This document shows, piece by piece, positions 37,575 to 49,427 of a stretch of 64,000 nucleotides of DNA. The stretch covers positions 62,001-126,000 of the forward strand of contig NZ_AODF01000014.1 in assembly GCF_000525875.1 (NCBI RefSeq). The letters run 5' to 3'. The position numbers and the translations under genes were made by a program. The stretch comes from Listeria floridensis FSL S10-1187. GTDB lineage: Bacteria; Bacillota; Bacilli; Lactobacillales; Listeriaceae. Each line of letters opens with the position of its first letter. Position 1 is the stretch's first letter. Below the pieces are notes generated by a model. It saw nothing but the letters and a program-made list of their open reading frames with translations. It had not been told where the DNA came from and ran no database searches.

Positions 37575-39833
37575 ATCGGCGCAGAGGAAATATGAGGAGA
37601 GGCGCGTTAGCACTTTTTGTCTTTTTCGCTGCGCTTTTCCTCATTTTGACAGGTCGCTTTCTTTATTTACAAATTCGCGGTGAAGCAAACGGCGAACCGC
37701 TTGCAGCGAAAGCAGCACAACAGCACGCGAAGACAGAAGTAATTCAAGCGAAGCGCGGTTCGATACTTGATCAAAAGGGCGAAGTGCTTGCGGAAGATAC
37801 GGCAACCTATACGCTTGCAGCTGTTGTTTCAGATAAGCTTTCTAAAACTGAAAAAAAATTCACTTTCCGTAACAAATAAGGAAAAAACGGCAGAAGCGCT
37901 TGCTAAATACATTCCAATGTCAAAAGCAGATATTTTGAAGCGACTTCAAAAGAAGAATGTTTATCAAGTTGAGTTTGGCAAAGCCGGCAAGAATATCTCG
38001 GTTGAGACAAAGAACAAAATTGAAAAAGAAAAGCTGGCTGGGCTTGTTTTTACGAGACAAGCAGAGCGTTTTTATCCAAACGGAACTTTTGCGACACAAC
38101 TAATCGGATTTGCACAGCAATCTGATGAAAGTGGTGGTGAAAATACGCTGATCGGTAAAATGGGTATTGAGAAAAGCTATAATTCGGTTTTGACGGGTAA
38201 AAACGGTAAGCTGACGTACAGCACAGACAGGATGGGCTATATTTTGCCGAATGCAAAGAAGAATGTGACGGAAGCAGTGGACGGAAGTGACATTCAACTT
38301 ACGATTGATAAAAAGATTCAGACGTTTCTTGAAGACACGATGACGACTGTAAATGCCAAGTATAAACCTAAAAATATGATGGCGGTTGTGATGAATCCAA
38401 AGACTGGTGAAATTCTTGCGATGAGTCAGCGTCCATCATTTAATCCTTCAACAAAGGCAGGCCTCAATGCAAATTCGGCGGGGGTTTGGCAAGATCTTCC
38501 AGTAGAGTATGCGTATGAACCAGGTTCTGTTATGAAAATCTTTTCGCTTGCCTCGGCAATTGATTCGGATGTATATAATCCAAATGCTTATTTTAAGTCA
38601 GGGATCTATAAAGTCGGTGACATTCCAATCCATGACCATAACGGCGGTGTTGGATGGGGATCTATTACTTATCGAGAAGGTGTTGAACGCTCGAGTAATG
38701 TAGCCTTTGCGACACTTCTTAATAAGATGGGGACGGATCGGTTTGAAGATTATTTGACAAAATTCGGGTTTGGTCAAAAAACTGGAATTCAACTTCCAAA
38801 TGAAGCAAGCGGCAAAATCCTTTATCAATATCCAGTTGAAAAAGTGACAACGGTATTTGGTCAAGGGACGACCGTTTCGATGATGCAAATGCTGCAAGGT
38901 GCTTCGGCAATTGCGAGCGATGGCAAAATGAAGCTGCCCTACGTGGTGTCTTCCATTACGAATCCGAATACTGATGAAACGACAACAACAAAAATGAAAG
39001 TAACCGGAACACCGATTAGTGCTGAAACGGCAAAGAAAACGCGCGAAGAATTAACACAAGTTGTAAGCGGTGAGAATGGAACTGGGAAACTTTACGCAAT
39101 TCCAGGTTATTCAGTTGCTGGTAAAACAGGAACCTCGCAAATTGCCAATGCTACAACTGGAAAATATATGACTGGGAAAAACAATTATATCTTTTCTTTC
39201 ATGGGTATGGCACCAGCAGACGATCCGGAAATTATTATGTATGTTACGATGCAGCAACCGCAGCTTTCGGATACACAAACGGGCGGTGAAGCCGTGTCGG
39301 AAGTTTTTAATCCTGTTATGAAAAACAGCTTGCAATACTTGAATATTAAACCGGCTGAAGCAAAGAAATACGAGCAGGTTAAAGTGAAAAGTTATGCTGG
39401 AAAGACAAAAGAAGAAGCGCAAAAAGCTGTTACAGCACAAAAGCTAAGTCCGATCATTATCGGAAACGGAAAAAAAATTGTGCAGCAGCTTCCGCAAGAA
39501 GGCGAACTCATGATGGAAGGTCAAAAAGTGATTTTGCTAACGGACGGCGATATGACTGTTCCGGATATGACAAATTGGTCGCGTGAAGATGCGCTCAAGG
39601 TGTCAGAAATTACCGGTGTACCTTTTACTTTTAAGGGAACGGGCTATGTCACGAAGCAAAGTGCTGCTGCAGGAACGGTGCTCAATCAAGAGACCAACAT
39701 GCAGATTGAACTCCTCGAACCGGAATCGGTAGACGCGTTCAATCAAAATAAAGACGAAACTGATCGAGAAAAAGTTAAAAAAGATACTAATATTCAGGAA
39801 AACCAAGGCGTAGGAGACCTGTTGAACGGCTGA
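37571..39833 (+). CDS. pbpB: Penicillin-binding protein 2B (division transpeptidase, frameshifted)
   Basis: About 754 residues: an N-terminal anchor (LALFVFFAALFLILTGRFL), a dimerisation domain, a transpeptidase domain with SxxK in EPGSVMKIF, SxN in ERSSNVAF and KTG in AGKTGTSQ, and two C-terminal PASTA domains (from VKVKSYAGKTKEEAQ). The frame breaks in the A8 run at 37851-37858; with seven A's the two parts join as TEKNSLSVTNKEKTAE. Septal peptidoglycan crosslinking enzyme. Start codon overlaps the ftsL stop. Confidence 0.95.
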
Positions 39834-39865
39834 TCAAGCTTGTCAATTGATGCACCTAGCCTAAG

Positions 39866-39900
39866 CATCCTGGCTTCTTTCAAGAAAAGAAGTCAGGATG
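39866..39900 (+). other. Intergenic hairpin between pbpB and murE
   Basis: A 15-bp imperfect stem (39866-39880 with 39886-39900, one G-U pair). It lacks a T tract, so it is more likely an RNA-processing or stability element than a terminator. Confidence 0.4.
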
Positions 39901-40018
39901 TATTTACAAGATGTCATATGGAAAAGCTTTTTACTTTTTGCTAAGATAGAGAAGGAGAATTTTCGCCTTGTTTCTTTTAGGAAAGAGCGAAAAGCAATGT
40001 CTGAAGGAGATGGAATTT

Positions 40019-41491
40019 GTGAAATTAAAAGAGCTTTTAAGCGTGTTGCCGCTTTATTACGGCACTGCAGAAGCTGATCTCGAGATTGAAAAAATCGAAC
40101 AAGATAGCCGCAAAGTAGCCAAGGGAACACTGTTTATTTGTATTGACGGTGAAGTTGTAGATGGGCATCAATTTGCGAAAACCGCCGAGGAAAATGGTGC
40201 AAGTGTCATTTTGGCAGAACACGATGTCCCCGTTTCCATCCCAGTCATTCAAGTTGGTGATACAAAACGAGCAATGGCACTTTTGGCTGATCAGTTTTAC
40301 GGCTCGCCTAGTCAGAAGATTCGTATGGTTGGCGTGACTGGAACAAACGGAAAGACGACCGTGACACATTTGATTGATCAGATTGTGCGCGATCAGGGTG
40401 AAAAGACCGGCTTAATTGGGACAATGTACATGCGAATTGGTGACGAACAAATTGAAACAAAAAATACGACCCCAGACAGCCTTACCTTGCAGAAAATCTT
40501 TGCCGAAATGAACGATAAAGGTATTACAACAGCGGCGATGGAAGTTTCGAGTCACGCACTTGTCCAAGGTCGTGTTTACGGAACGGATTACGATGTTGCG
40601 GTTTTCACCAATCTTTCACAAGATCATCTCGATTACCATAAAACGATGGAAGAATATGCACATGCGAAAAGCTTGCTCTTTGCGCAACTTGGAAATAAAT
40701 ATCAAAAAAATGCCCCGAAAATTGCGGTGCTTAATGCAGATGATCCGGCATCAGAAATCATGAGCCGAGCCTCTGCAGCGCCTGTGATTAGTTACGGAAT
40801 CGATCAAGCAGCGGATTTTATGGCGAAAAATATTACCATTACAAGTAAAGGTTCAAGTTTTGAACTCGTTTCAAAAAGTGGTACGGTGAGAAATGTTCAT
40901 ATTCAAATGATCGGCAAATTCAGCATCTACAATGTACTTGCGGCTCTTTCAACAGCCTATGCACTTGGCATTTCAGAAGAGGATGCAATTGAAAGCCTCA
41001 GCCAAGTAAAAGGCGTAGCGGGTCGTTTTGAGCTCGTGCATGCGGGGCAAGATTTTCCTGTGATTGTGGACTATGCGCATACGCCGGACGGGCTTTTGAA
41101 TGTTCTTGAGACAGTGGATGAATTTGCTAAGGGTCGTGTTTTCGTTGTTGTCGGCTGTGGAGGCGATCGTGATAAAGGGAAGCGTCCGAAAATGGCGCGG
41201 ATTGCGGTTGACTATGCCACAGATCCGATTTTTACATCAGATAATCCTCGAACAGAAGATCCGCTTCTGATCATTAAAGATATGGAGGCAGGAGTTCCAG
41301 GAGAAAAATATATTGTAAAACCGAATCGTAAAGAAGCGATTGACTATGCCATTCAGCAAGCAGAGTCTGGTGATGTAATCTTAATTGCCGGGAAAGGTCA
41401 TGAAGACTATCAAATTATCGGAACTGAGAAATTTGATTTCGATGATCGTGTCATGGCACGCGAAGCTATTGAAAAAAAGCTGAAACTTTAA
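40019..41491 (+). CDS. murE: UDP-MurNAc-L-Ala-D-Glu:meso-diaminopimelate ligase MurE
   Basis: A 490-residue ATP-dependent ligase adding the third residue of the peptidoglycan stem. ATP loop [13 protein letters not shown]; the DNPR motif (TSDNPRTEDP) marks specificity for meso-diaminopimelate rather than lysine, agreeing with dapF in the window. The GTG at 40019, with GGAG 9 bases upstream, is preferred over an opening 51 bases earlier. Confidence 0.96.
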   Translation: MKLKELLSVLPLYYGTAEADLEIEKIEQDSRKVAKGTLFICIDGEVVDGHQFAKTAEENGASVILAEHDVPVSIPVIQVGDTKRAMALLADQFYGSPSQKIRMVGVTGTNGKTTVTHLIDQIVRDQGEKTGLIGTMYMRIGDEQIETKNTTPDSLTLQKIFAEMNDKGITTAAMEVSSHALVQGRVYGTDYDVAVFTNLSQDHLDYHKTMEEYAHAKSLLFAQLGNKYQKNAPKIAVLNADDPASEIMSRASAAPVISYGIDQAADFMAKNITITSKGSSFELVSKSGTVRNVHIQMIGKFSIYNVLAALSTAYALGISEEDAIESLSQVKGVAGRFELVHAGQDFPVIVDYAHTPDGLLNVLETVDEFAKGRVFVVVGCGGDRDKGKRPKMARIAVDYATDPIFTSDNPRTEDPLLIIKDMEAGVPGEKYIVKPNRKEAIDYAIQQAESGDVILIAGKGHEDYQIIGTEKFDFDDRVMAREAIEKKLKL

Positions 41492-41545
41492 TACAATAAG
41501 TAACGGTTTAAAATTGTTTCATAAAAAGATTGGAGAGAAATCATT

Positions 41546-42522
41546 GTGTCATTTTATATGTTATTTACAGCGCTAGCGATCGCTTTCTTCCTTACAATTG
41601 CATTCGTGCCGGTGCTGATCCCATTTTTAGTTAAATTAAAATTTGGACAAAGCATTCGAGAAGAAGGACCTAAACAGCATGCCCAAAAATCAGGAACGCC
41701 TACAATGGGAGCCGTTGTGTTTCTGTCAGCAATCATGTTGAGTTATCTCATCATCAGTTTGATCACCAGTTCTTTCAACTTAACAACCGTATTGTTGTTC
41801 ATCGCTATTCTGCTGTTTGGAACATTAGGATTTCTTGATGATTATATTAAAGTTGTGAAAAAACGTAACCTAGGCCTAACTTCAAAACAAAAAGTTTTTT
41901 AGGTCAATTGGCGATTGCGCTTCTCTTTTACCTGATCTATCATTTTGGGAAATTTGAAGAAACACTGCGAATTCCGTTCACTCAGACGGAAATCGACCTC
42001 GGCTGGTTCTTTTTGATCTTCGTACTTTTTTGGCTCGTTGGATTCTCGAATGCGGTCAATTTAACAGACGGACTTGATGGACTGGTTTCAGGACTTTCAA
42101 GTATCGCCTTTTTAGCATTCGGCGTGATTGCAATCTACCAAGATCAGTTTCAAGTGGCGCTGTTTTGCTTTGCTGTTGTTGGAGGAATGCTTGGATTTCT
42201 TCTTTTTAATAAAAATCCAGCGAAAATATTTATGGGTGACACGGGTTCGCTTGCGCTCGGCGGGGCGCTTGCAGCCGTTTCAATTTTGCTTAAGCAAGAA
42301 TGGATGCTACTTTTAATCGGCATCGTTTTCGTTGTCGAAACCGCTTCAGTGATTTTGCAAGTATCTTATTTCAAAGCAACACATGGAAAACGGCTTTTCC
42401 GAATGACTCCGATCCATCACCATTTTGAACTTGGTGGCTGGAGCGAATGGCGCGTCGTGCTGACTTTTTGGAGCGTCGGGTTGCTTGCGGCTCTTATCTC
42501 CATTTGGATGGTCGTTCTATAA
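41546..42522 (+). CDS. mraY: Phospho-MurNAc-pentapeptide transferase MraY (frameshifted)
   Basis: About 325 residues, a polytopic enzyme that makes lipid I from UDP-MurNAc-pentapeptide and undecaprenyl phosphate. Signatures: [16 protein letters not shown] (DDxxK), [12 protein letters not shown] and [14 protein letters not shown]. The frame changes at AAAAAGTTTTTT (41890-41900). Unlike all other breaks here, the shift is one base short (or two long): adding a T gives SKQKVFLGQL, removing two bases gives SKQKFLGQL, closer to the family. GTG start after TTGGAGAG. Confidence 0.95.
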
Positions 42523-42587
42523 GAAACTGAACAGCGTCTCTAACAGGTTTTAAAACCTGATTTAGTTGGCGCTTTTAGTCGTTTCTT
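42521..42587 (+). other. Nested hairpin between mraY and murD
   Basis: An outer pairing AAGAAAC/GTTTCTT (42521-42527 with 42581-42587), a middle AGCG/CGCT and an inner perfect palindrome caggtttt-aaaacctg (42544-42559). It fills most of the 104-base gap and has no T tract; possible RNA-processing or regulatory structure. Confidence 0.45.
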
Positions 42588-42626
42588 AAGGAGAAATAAA
42601 AAAGGGAATTAGCGGAGGATATCAAA

Positions 42627-44000
42627 ATGAAAAATATCGAAATGTATTATCATAAAAAAGTACTCGTTTTAGGGCTAGCGAGAAGCGGCGTGAGTGCAGC
42701 GAGTCTCTTGCATCAGCTTGGCGCATTTGTCACAGTAAACGATCAAAAACCATTTAGCGAGAATCCAGAAGCACAAGGCTTGCTTGAGCAAGGAATCAAA
42801 GTGATTTGCGGAAGTCACCCGACAGAACTTCTTGATGAGGGTTTTGAACTTGTTGTAAAAAATCCAGGAATTCCATATAACAATCCAATGGTAGCTAAAG
42901 CTGAGCGATTGAACATTCCTGTTATTACAGAAGTGGAACTTGCGTATCAAATTTCTGAAGCACCAATCATCGGAATTACCGGAACAAATGGGAAAACGAC
43001 GACTACGACGATCATTGATGCGATGCTAAATGAAACAATCGCAGGAAAATCTCTTCTTGCCGGAAATATTGGGTTTCCTGCTTCAACAGTTGCAGAGGAC
43101 GCAACGAGCGATCAGTGGATCACGATGGAGCTTTCTTCGTTCCAACTAATGGGTATCAAAACCTTCAAACCGAAAATTGCAGTAATCACAAATATTTATG
43201 AAGCCCATCTGGATTATCATAAAACACGCGAAGAATATGTCGCAGCCAAGTGGAACATCCAAAAAAATCAAACAGCGGATGATGTGCTTATCATTAATTG
43301 GGATCAAGAAGAACTTCAAGGCTTGACGAAGAAAACAGCAGCACGTGTTATACCGTTTTCAACAACTCAGCGCCTTCAAGAAGGAGCTTATGTTCAAAAT
43401 GGCCAATTGATGTTCGGTGAAGAAGCAATTGGTGAACGTGATGATATCTTACTTCCGGGGGATCATAACTTGGAAAATATACTTGCTGCAATAGCTGTCG
43501 TAAAAACAATCGGTGTTTCAAACGAAGCGATCATGACCGTTCTGCGGACTTTCAAAGGCGTGCCGCACCGGACACAGTTTGTGACTGAATATAAAGGACG
43601 CAAATTTTATAATGATTCCAAAGCAACTAATATATTAGCAACACAAAGTGCGTTGAAAGGCTTCAAACAGCCTGTAGTTCTCCTTGCAGGTGGATTAGAT
43701 CGCGGCAATGAATTTGATGAACTGAAACCATTCCTAAAAAACGTAAAAGATGTTGTCGTTTTTGGCGAAACCGCTGATAAAATTGCACGAGTTGCAAAAG
43801 AATCTGATATAGAGGTTCATTTCGTAAAAGACGTTGAAGATGCAGTCCCCGTTGCATATAAAGTATCAGAGCCAGGCGATGTCATCCTGCTTTCACCAGC
43901 GTGTGCGAGCTGGGATCAATACCGTACTTTTGAAGTGCGCGGCAATGCTTACATGCGTGCCATTCGCACACTTACAGACACAGATGAGGTGGAAAAATGA
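42627..44000 (+). CDS. murD: UDP-MurNAc-L-alanine:D-glutamate ligase MurD
   Basis: A 457-residue cytoplasmic Mur ligase adding D-Glu to UDP-MurNAc-Ala. Rossmann-like N-terminus ([14 protein letters not shown]), ATP loop [13 protein letters not shown], central [11 protein letters not shown], and C-terminal [19 protein letters not shown]. Its stop overlaps the murG start by four bases. Confidence 0.97.
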   Translation: MKNIEMYYHKKVLVLGLARSGVSAASLLHQLGAFVTVNDQKPFSENPEAQGLLEQGIKVICGSHPTELLDEGFELVVKNPGIPYNNPMVAKAERLNIPVITEVELAYQISEAPIIGITGTNGKTTTTTIIDAMLNETIAGKSLLAGNIGFPASTVAEDATSDQWITMELSSFQLMGIKTFKPKIAVITNIYEAHLDYHKTREEYVAAKWNIQKNQTADDVLIINWDQEELQGLTKKTAARVIPFSTTQRLQEGAYVQNGQLMFGEEAIGERDDILLPGDHNLENILAAIAVVKTIGVSNEAIMTVLRTFKGVPHRTQFVTEYKGRKFYNDSKATNILATQSALKGFKQPVVLLAGGLDRGNEFDELKPFLKNVKDVVVFGETADKIARVAKESDIEVHFVKDVEDAVPVAYKVSEPGDVILLSPACASWDQYRTFEVRGNAYMRAIRTLTDTDEVEK

Positions 44001-45091
44001 AGATCGTATTAACTGGCGGAGGGACAGGTGGACACGTTTATCCCGCGCTCGCATTTATGCGTGAATGCAAAAAAGAGTATCCAGACGCTGAATTTCTTTA
44101 TATTGGAACAGGGAAGGGGCTTGAAGCGGATATCGTGCCGCGAGCAGGCTTGGAATTTGAAGCAGTTGACGTAACCGGATTTAAACGCTCGCTTTCTCTC
44201 GAAAACGTGAAGACGATCGCGCGCTTTTTAAAGGGAGTTACGCGGAGTAAAAAGATTCTACGCGATTTTAAGCCGGATTGTGTTATTGGAACAGGCGGAT
44301 ATGTTTGCGGGCCAGTTGTTTATGCCGCGCACAAGCTTAAGATTCCAACGATCATTCACGAACAAAACAGCGTGGCAGGTCTGACCAACAAATTTTTAAG
44401 CCGATATGTGGATAAAGTAGCGATCTGCTTTGAAGAGGTCAGCGAATCCTTTCCTTCCGAAAAAATTGTCTTTACAGGGAACCCACGTGCATCTGAAGTC
44501 GTCGGAATTAAATCGGAGAACGCGCTCGCTGAATATCATCTTGACGATAGCAAAAAAACGGTACTTGCGTTCGGTGGAAGCCGCGGTGCGAGAGCTATCA
44601 ACGAAGCGATTTGGAAAATCTTGCCAGAATGGAATAAAAAAGACTATCAGCTGCTTTATGTGACCGGCGATGTACACTATGAAAAAATCAAAGACGAACT
44701 TGAAAGTCTGCACTTGAATCAGACGATCAGTGTAGTGCCATTTATATACAACATGCCGGAAGTGTTGAATGAAGTTGATCTCGTTATTTCACGAGCTGGC
44801 GCAACAACGCTGTCAGAACTCACATCGCTTGGTTTGCCGAGTATTTTAATTCCTAGTCCATACGTGACGGCAAATCACCAAGAAAACAATGCGCGTTCGC
44901 TTGAGCGAAATGGAGCAAGTATTGTGATCACAGAAAAAGAGCTTGGCGAAACAGATTTGATGCAAAAAGTGGATGGGATCATGAGCGATGAAATGGCATT
45001 AAATGAAATGGCTTTTCATGCAAAAGAAATTGGTGTTCCAGATGCAGCCAAGCGCTTAGTTGATGTTGCTGTTAACCTTATGAAGCCGTGA
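43997..45091 (+). CDS. murG: Lipid II synthase MurG (GlcNAc transferase)
   Basis: A 364-residue GT28 glycosyltransferase at the inner face of the membrane that adds GlcNAc from UDP-GlcNAc to lipid I. The N-terminal [13 protein letters not shown] and the second-domain [13 protein letters not shown] and [11 protein letters not shown] are intact. ATGA overlap with murD. Its donor depends on glmS and glmM encoded at the start of the window. Confidence 0.97.
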   Translation: MKIVLTGGGTGGHVYPALAFMRECKKEYPDAEFLYIGTGKGLEADIVPRAGLEFEAVDVTGFKRSLSLENVKTIARFLKGVTRSKKILRDFKPDCVIGTGGYVCGPVVYAAHKLKIPTIIHEQNSVAGLTNKFLSRYVDKVAICFEEVSESFPSEKIVFTGNPRASEVVGIKSENALAEYHLDDSKKTVLAFGGSRGARAINEAIWKILPEWNKKDYQLLYVTGDVHYEKIKDELESLHLNQTISVVPFIYNMPEVLNEVDLVISRAGATTLSELTSLGLPSILIPSPYVTANHQENNARSLERNGASIVITEKELGETDLMQKVDGIMSDEMALNEMAFHAKEIGVPDAAKRLVDVAVNLMKP

Positions 45092-45128
45092 GCAGAAACA
45101 TTTGAAGAGAGGAGGTCCGATTTGAAAC

Positions 45129-45914
45129 ATGGCGAAAAATAAAAAGGTGGTTTCCATTGAAAACCGCATCCCTGAATTAAAAAAATACCGCAAGAAAAAA
45201 TTAGTTCGCCAACTCGTGCTTCTAATCGGTTTCTTCACCCTCCTAATCCTTATAACACTTTATTTTTTGTCGCCGCTCAGCAAAGTCGGAACCATCTATG
45301 TGACCGGCAATCGAGAATTGACTGAACAAGAAGTCAGAACAGCGAGCGGTATTGAAAAAGGTGATTATGTCATTGCAATTAATAACCGCAATACGGTAAG
45401 CGAAATTAAAAAGAATCCATTGATAAAAAAAGCTACTGTCACAAAACGAGGCTTTAACGAAATTGAAATTAGCATCACAGAATACAAGACAATCGGTTAT
45501 GAGCCAAAAAACGGATTTTATTATGACATTCTTGAAAACGGAAAACTTTTAACCGATAGTTCGCGGAAGTTTCCGATTGGCAATCGTGTTTTATTTGTCA
45601 GATTCAAAAATGGAGAACTTTTAACAAAAATGGTGAAAGAGTGGCAAAAGCTTCCAAGCGAAGTTCAAAGTGCCGTATCTGAGATTCACCTAGAACCGAA
45701 AAAAAGTGACCCTGAACATCTTCTACTCTATATGAATGATGGTAATCAAGTATCAGCGACGATTGAAAGCTTCTCTGAAAAAATGATTTACTATCCCTCG
45801 ATTGCAGCACAGCTCAATCCTGGTCAAAAAGGTGTGATTGATCTCGAAGTCGGAGCTTACTTTGAGAGTTATTACAAGCAAAATCAATCTGAAAAAGCAA
45901 ACAAGAAAAAATAA
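45129..45914 (+). CDS. divIB: Cell division protein DivIB/FtsQ
   Basis: A 261-residue bitopic protein: basic cytoplasmic segment, one membrane helix (about residues 28-50), then a POTRA domain (VGTIYVTGNRELTEQEVR) and a beta domain. Divisome scaffold with FtsL and DivIC. The ATG at 45129 follows GAGAGGAGG upstream by about 16 bases, with GTCCG in between, so a slightly earlier TTG at 45121 is also possible. Confidence 0.92.
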   Translation: MAKNKKVVSIENRIPELKKYRKKKLVRQLVLLIGFFTLLILITLYFLSPLSKVGTIYVTGNRELTEQEVRTASGIEKGDYVIAINNRNTVSEIKKNPLIKKATVTKRGFNEIEISITEYKTIGYEPKNGFYYDILENGKLLTDSSRKFPIGNRVLFVRFKNGELLTKMVKEWQKLPSEVQSAVSEIHLEPKKSDPEHLLLYMNDGNQVSATIESFSEKMIYYPSIAAQLNPGQKGVIDLEVGAYFESYYKQNQSEKANKKK

Positions 45915-46182
45915 GGCGTTCGCGAATGAAAACACGAATATAAGATCGTTTGTTCGCCTTTTGAGCATATAAATTGAAAAAACCGAAAAAAAAAGCTAGA
46001 AAATTGTTCTTTGTGCTTTAATTCAGCGGTTTGTTAGTGTAGACTGTAAATAAGTGAATTCAACTTATCCTTTGAAAATGAAGAAGAGAGTTAAAATGAG
46101 AAGGTATAAGCATCTAAATGAATCAATTCGATTTTTAAAGTAGACTATGCGAGCTTGACAAAATAGAAGGAGGTGCCGATAA

Positions 46183-47461
46183 GTGGGAGAAAGTGAAATA
46201 TATGTGAGCCTTGATATTGGCTCTTCGAAAATCAAAGTGATCATCGCAGAGATGGCGAATGATCGCTTAAACATCATTGGTGTAGGGGATGTTGCATCAG
46301 AGGGTATAAAAAAAAGGCATCGTGATAGATATTGATAAAACGGTGGAATCAATCAAGAAAGCGATTCGAAAAGCAGAGCGAATGGTAGGCGTTGAAATTT
46401 CGCAAGTCATCGTCGGCATTGTATCGAATCAAATTACCCTTGAAAATTGCCACGGCGTTGTGGCTATTAACAGCGATACTTCGGATATCTCGGATCAAGA
46501 TGTGTGGAATGTTTTAGATGCAGCACAAGTTGCTCCATTACAGCCTGAACGTGAGATAATCAGTTTGATTCCGCATCAGTTTGTAGTTGACGGATTTAGC
46601 GGAATTACTGATCCACGTGGTATGAGCGGCATAAAGCTCGAAGTGGAAGGATCACTTGTCACGGGTTCAAAAACAATATTACATAATACGCTTCGTTGTG
46701 TTGAGCGAGCAGGGCTTGATATTGCTGAAATCGTCCTGCAACCATTAGCTGAAGCTTCTGTGACCATGACAGAAGATGATAAAGAATTCGGTACTGCACT
46801 GATTAATGTTGGTGCCGGAACTACTACGGTCAGTGTTTTTGATCAAGGCAAGCTTCTTGCTACATGCTCCATTCCTGTTGGAGGAGAGAATATCACAAAA
46901 GATTTATCACTTGGACTTAATACCTCAACAGCAAACGCTGAAAAAGTGAAGCTTGAACACGGCTATGCTTTTTATGAAGACGCATCACAGGACGAGGTCT
47001 TTTCTGTCGATGTTATCGGAAGCGATAAGCAGCAGCATTTTAACCAGCTTGAAATTGCCGATATTATTGAAGCGCGTCTTGAAGAAATTTTTGTTTTAGC
47101 ACAAGACGAGCTTAAACGAATCGGCATTAAAAACTTGCCCGGCGGTTTTATTTTAACGGGCGGAACAATGGCAATGCCGGGGGCAATTGACTTGGCTGCT
47201 CAAGTTTTAGGTGAACATGTTCGTCTCGCAATGCCAGATTATATTGGCGTTAGAGATCCGGCTTATACGACGGCTGTCGGTTTAATTCAATACGCGTACA
47301 ACCTGCAAGAATTAGAAGGTTCGAGCTTTGAAGACGAGTCGTATGACTATGAAGAAGAGGTGCAGCCTGTGAAGAAGGCTAAGCCTTCTAAACCGAAAAA
47401 ATCGGATGAAGAAAAAGTAACGACAAAAATGAAAAACTTCTTTGGCGCTTTTTTTGAATAA
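46183..47461 (+). CDS. ftsA: Cell division protein FtsA (frameshifted)
   Basis: About 426 residues, actin-like ATPase that tethers FtsZ to the membrane. GTG start at 46183 after GAAGGAGG; begins MGESEIYVSLDIGSSKIKV (phosphate-binding loop). The frame is broken in the A8 run at 46308-46315; seven A's give SEGIKKGIVIDIDKTVES. The C-terminal amphipathic helix KMKNFFGAFFE is the membrane-targeting sequence. It follows a 268-base gap that holds no gene and only a weak hairpin. Confidence 0.96.
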
Positions 47462-47512
47462 TGAACAGCGGTTTCAAAAGAAAACCAAGAAAGTAAAGTA
47501 GGAGGAAATAGA

Positions 47513-48680
47513 ATGTTAGAGTTTGATACTAATTCTGAGAGCTTGGCAACGATTAAAGTTATCGGCGTCGGCGGCGGCGGCAATAACGCTGTAAACCGAA
47601 TGATCGATCACGGTGTTCAGGGTGTAGAATTTATTTCCGTTAATACGGATGCTCAAGCACTGAATCTTTCCAAGTCAGAAGTGAAACTGCAAATCGGCTC
47701 GAAATTGACTCGTGGACTTGGAGCCGGTGCCGTTCCTGAAATCGGAAAAAAAAGCTGCTGAAGAAAGCCGCGAATTGATTGAAGAAGCTTTGAAAGGTGC
47801 GGATATGGTATTTGTCACTGCCGGAATGGGAGGCGGAACTGGTACAGGTGCTGCCCCTGTGATTGCACAAATTGCAAAAGAAATGGGTGCACTGACAGTA
47901 GGCGTAATCACACGTCCATTTGGCTTTGAAGGACCAAAACGTTCCAAGCAAGCGCTTGCTGGAACAGAAGCAATGAAAGAAGCTGTTGACACACTGATTG
48001 TTATTCCAAATGATCGGTTGCTTCAAATTGTGGATAAGAATACACCAATGCTTGAAGCATTCCGCGAAGCCGATAACGTGCTTCGTCAAGGGGTTCAAGG
48101 GATTTCTGATTTGATTGCTGTACCGGGTCTAATCAACCTTGACTTCGCCGATGTGAAAACGATCATGACAAACCGTGGTTCTGCTCTTATGGGAATCGGG
48201 ATTGCAACAGGAGAAAATCGTGCAGCCGATGCGGCTAAAAAAGCAATTTCTTCTCCGCTGCTTGAAACATCAATCGACGGTGCAAAAGGTGTCTTGATGA
48301 ATATTACAGGAGGATCAAACCTCAGCTTGTATGAAGTACAAGAAGCTGCTGAGATTGTTTCAAGTGCATCTGATCCGGAAGTGAATATGATTTTTGGTTC
48401 CGTGATTAACGATGACTTGAAAGATGAACTTGTTGTAACTGTGATCGCAACAGGGTTTGACGAATCAAAACAGCAAGCGAACAATCAAATTCGCCGTCAA
48501 GTTAGCCAAAAAATTGAAGTTAATCGTCCAAACTATGCGAAGCCGGAAGAAACTCGCCGTCCGGTTGAAACTGAACCGCAGCAGCGTGAGGCTAATAATC
48601 CGGAAGAAACATCAAATGCAGATTATGGTGATGTAGACGTACCGGCATTTATTCGCAACCGCAACAGACGTAAACAGTAA
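47513..48680 (+). CDS. ftsZ: Cell division GTPase FtsZ (frameshifted)
   Basis: About 389 residues, the tubulin homologue forming the division ring. The signature [18 protein letters not shown] is present, and the C-terminal peptide [16 protein letters not shown] binds FtsA and SepF. The frame breaks in the A8 run at 47746-47753; seven A's give [21 protein letters not shown] precedes the ATG. Disruption of this essential gene shows that the break cannot be real. Confidence 0.98.
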
Positions 48681-48734
48681 GAATGTTTAAAGCGCATAAA
48701 ATCGGGAAATCACATGAACAAAAGGTGAGGCACA

Positions 48735-49409
48735 ATGTCTAAAAAGGACAACTTAATTGAAATTGAAGCAAAAATTGATGAAGCTTGTCGCAAGGCTGGC
48801 CGAAACAGAAATGAAGTTCACTTGGTTGCAGTTACAAAAACCATTGATGTAGAAGGGATTAAAGAGCTATATGATCTCGGAATCCGCGACTTTGGAGAAA
48901 ACAGAGTGGATGTATTTCTTGAAAAGTATGAAGCTCTAAAGGACTATTCAGATATCCGCTGGCACTTTATCGGGTCGCTTCAGACTCGCAAAGTAAAAGA
49001 AATTCTTACAAAGGTGGATTACATTCATTCGCTTGATCGTGAAAGTCTTGCGAAAGAAATTGAAAAACGGGCAGAACAACCTGTACGCTGTTTTTTGCAA
49101 CTGAACATTTCAGGTGAAGAAAGCAAACATGGCTTTACAAAAGAATCAGCAACTGAATTTTTAAAACGTGCTGATTTTAAGCAGATTGAAATTGTTGGGT
49201 TAATGACTATGGCTCCAATTACCGAAGATGAAACCTATCTTCATCACATTTTTCACGATTTAAAAGAGGCTCAGGAGGAACTTGCAGCGCTTCGTCTAAA
49301 TCGAGTAACGGCAAATGAACTATCCATGGGAATGACAAACGATTACATGATTGCAGTAGAAGAAGGCGCCACATTTATACGCGTGGGCAGAGCTTTAGTG
49401 AATGACTAA
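48735..49409 (+). CDS. ylmE: PLP homeostasis protein YlmE (YggS family)
   Basis: A 224-residue pyridoxal-phosphate-binding protein with the alanine-racemase-like barrel. The lysine for PLP is in HLVAVTKTID, and GENRVD, HFIGSLQTRK and LSMGMTNDY are typical. It buffers PLP and affects amino-acid metabolism; it is not an enzyme itself. Position after ftsZ and before sepF is standard. Confidence 0.94.
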   Translation: MSKKDNLIEIEAKIDEACRKAGRNRNEVHLVAVTKTIDVEGIKELYDLGIRDFGENRVDVFLEKYEALKDYSDIRWHFIGSLQTRKVKEILTKVDYIHSLDRESLAKEIEKRAEQPVRCFLQLNISGEESKHGFTKESATEFLKRADFKQIEIVGLMTMAPITEDETYLHHIFHDLKEAQEELAALRLNRVTANELSMGMTNDYMIAVEEGATFIRVGRALVND

Positions 49410-49427
49410 TTATGGAGGTGCAAGATC

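Noticed and set aside
45913-45962. Possible terminator after divIB
   Set aside because: Only six base pairs (AAGGCG/CGCCTT) with a loop of over 30 bases and four T's; too weak to call.
46078-46143. A 21-codon open frame (MKKRVKMRRYKHLNESIRFLK) before ftsA
   Set aside because: No ribosome site at useful spacing and no recognisable product.
46156-46161. TTGACA just before ftsA
   Set aside because: No -10 box follows before the start codon, so it is not a usable promoter.
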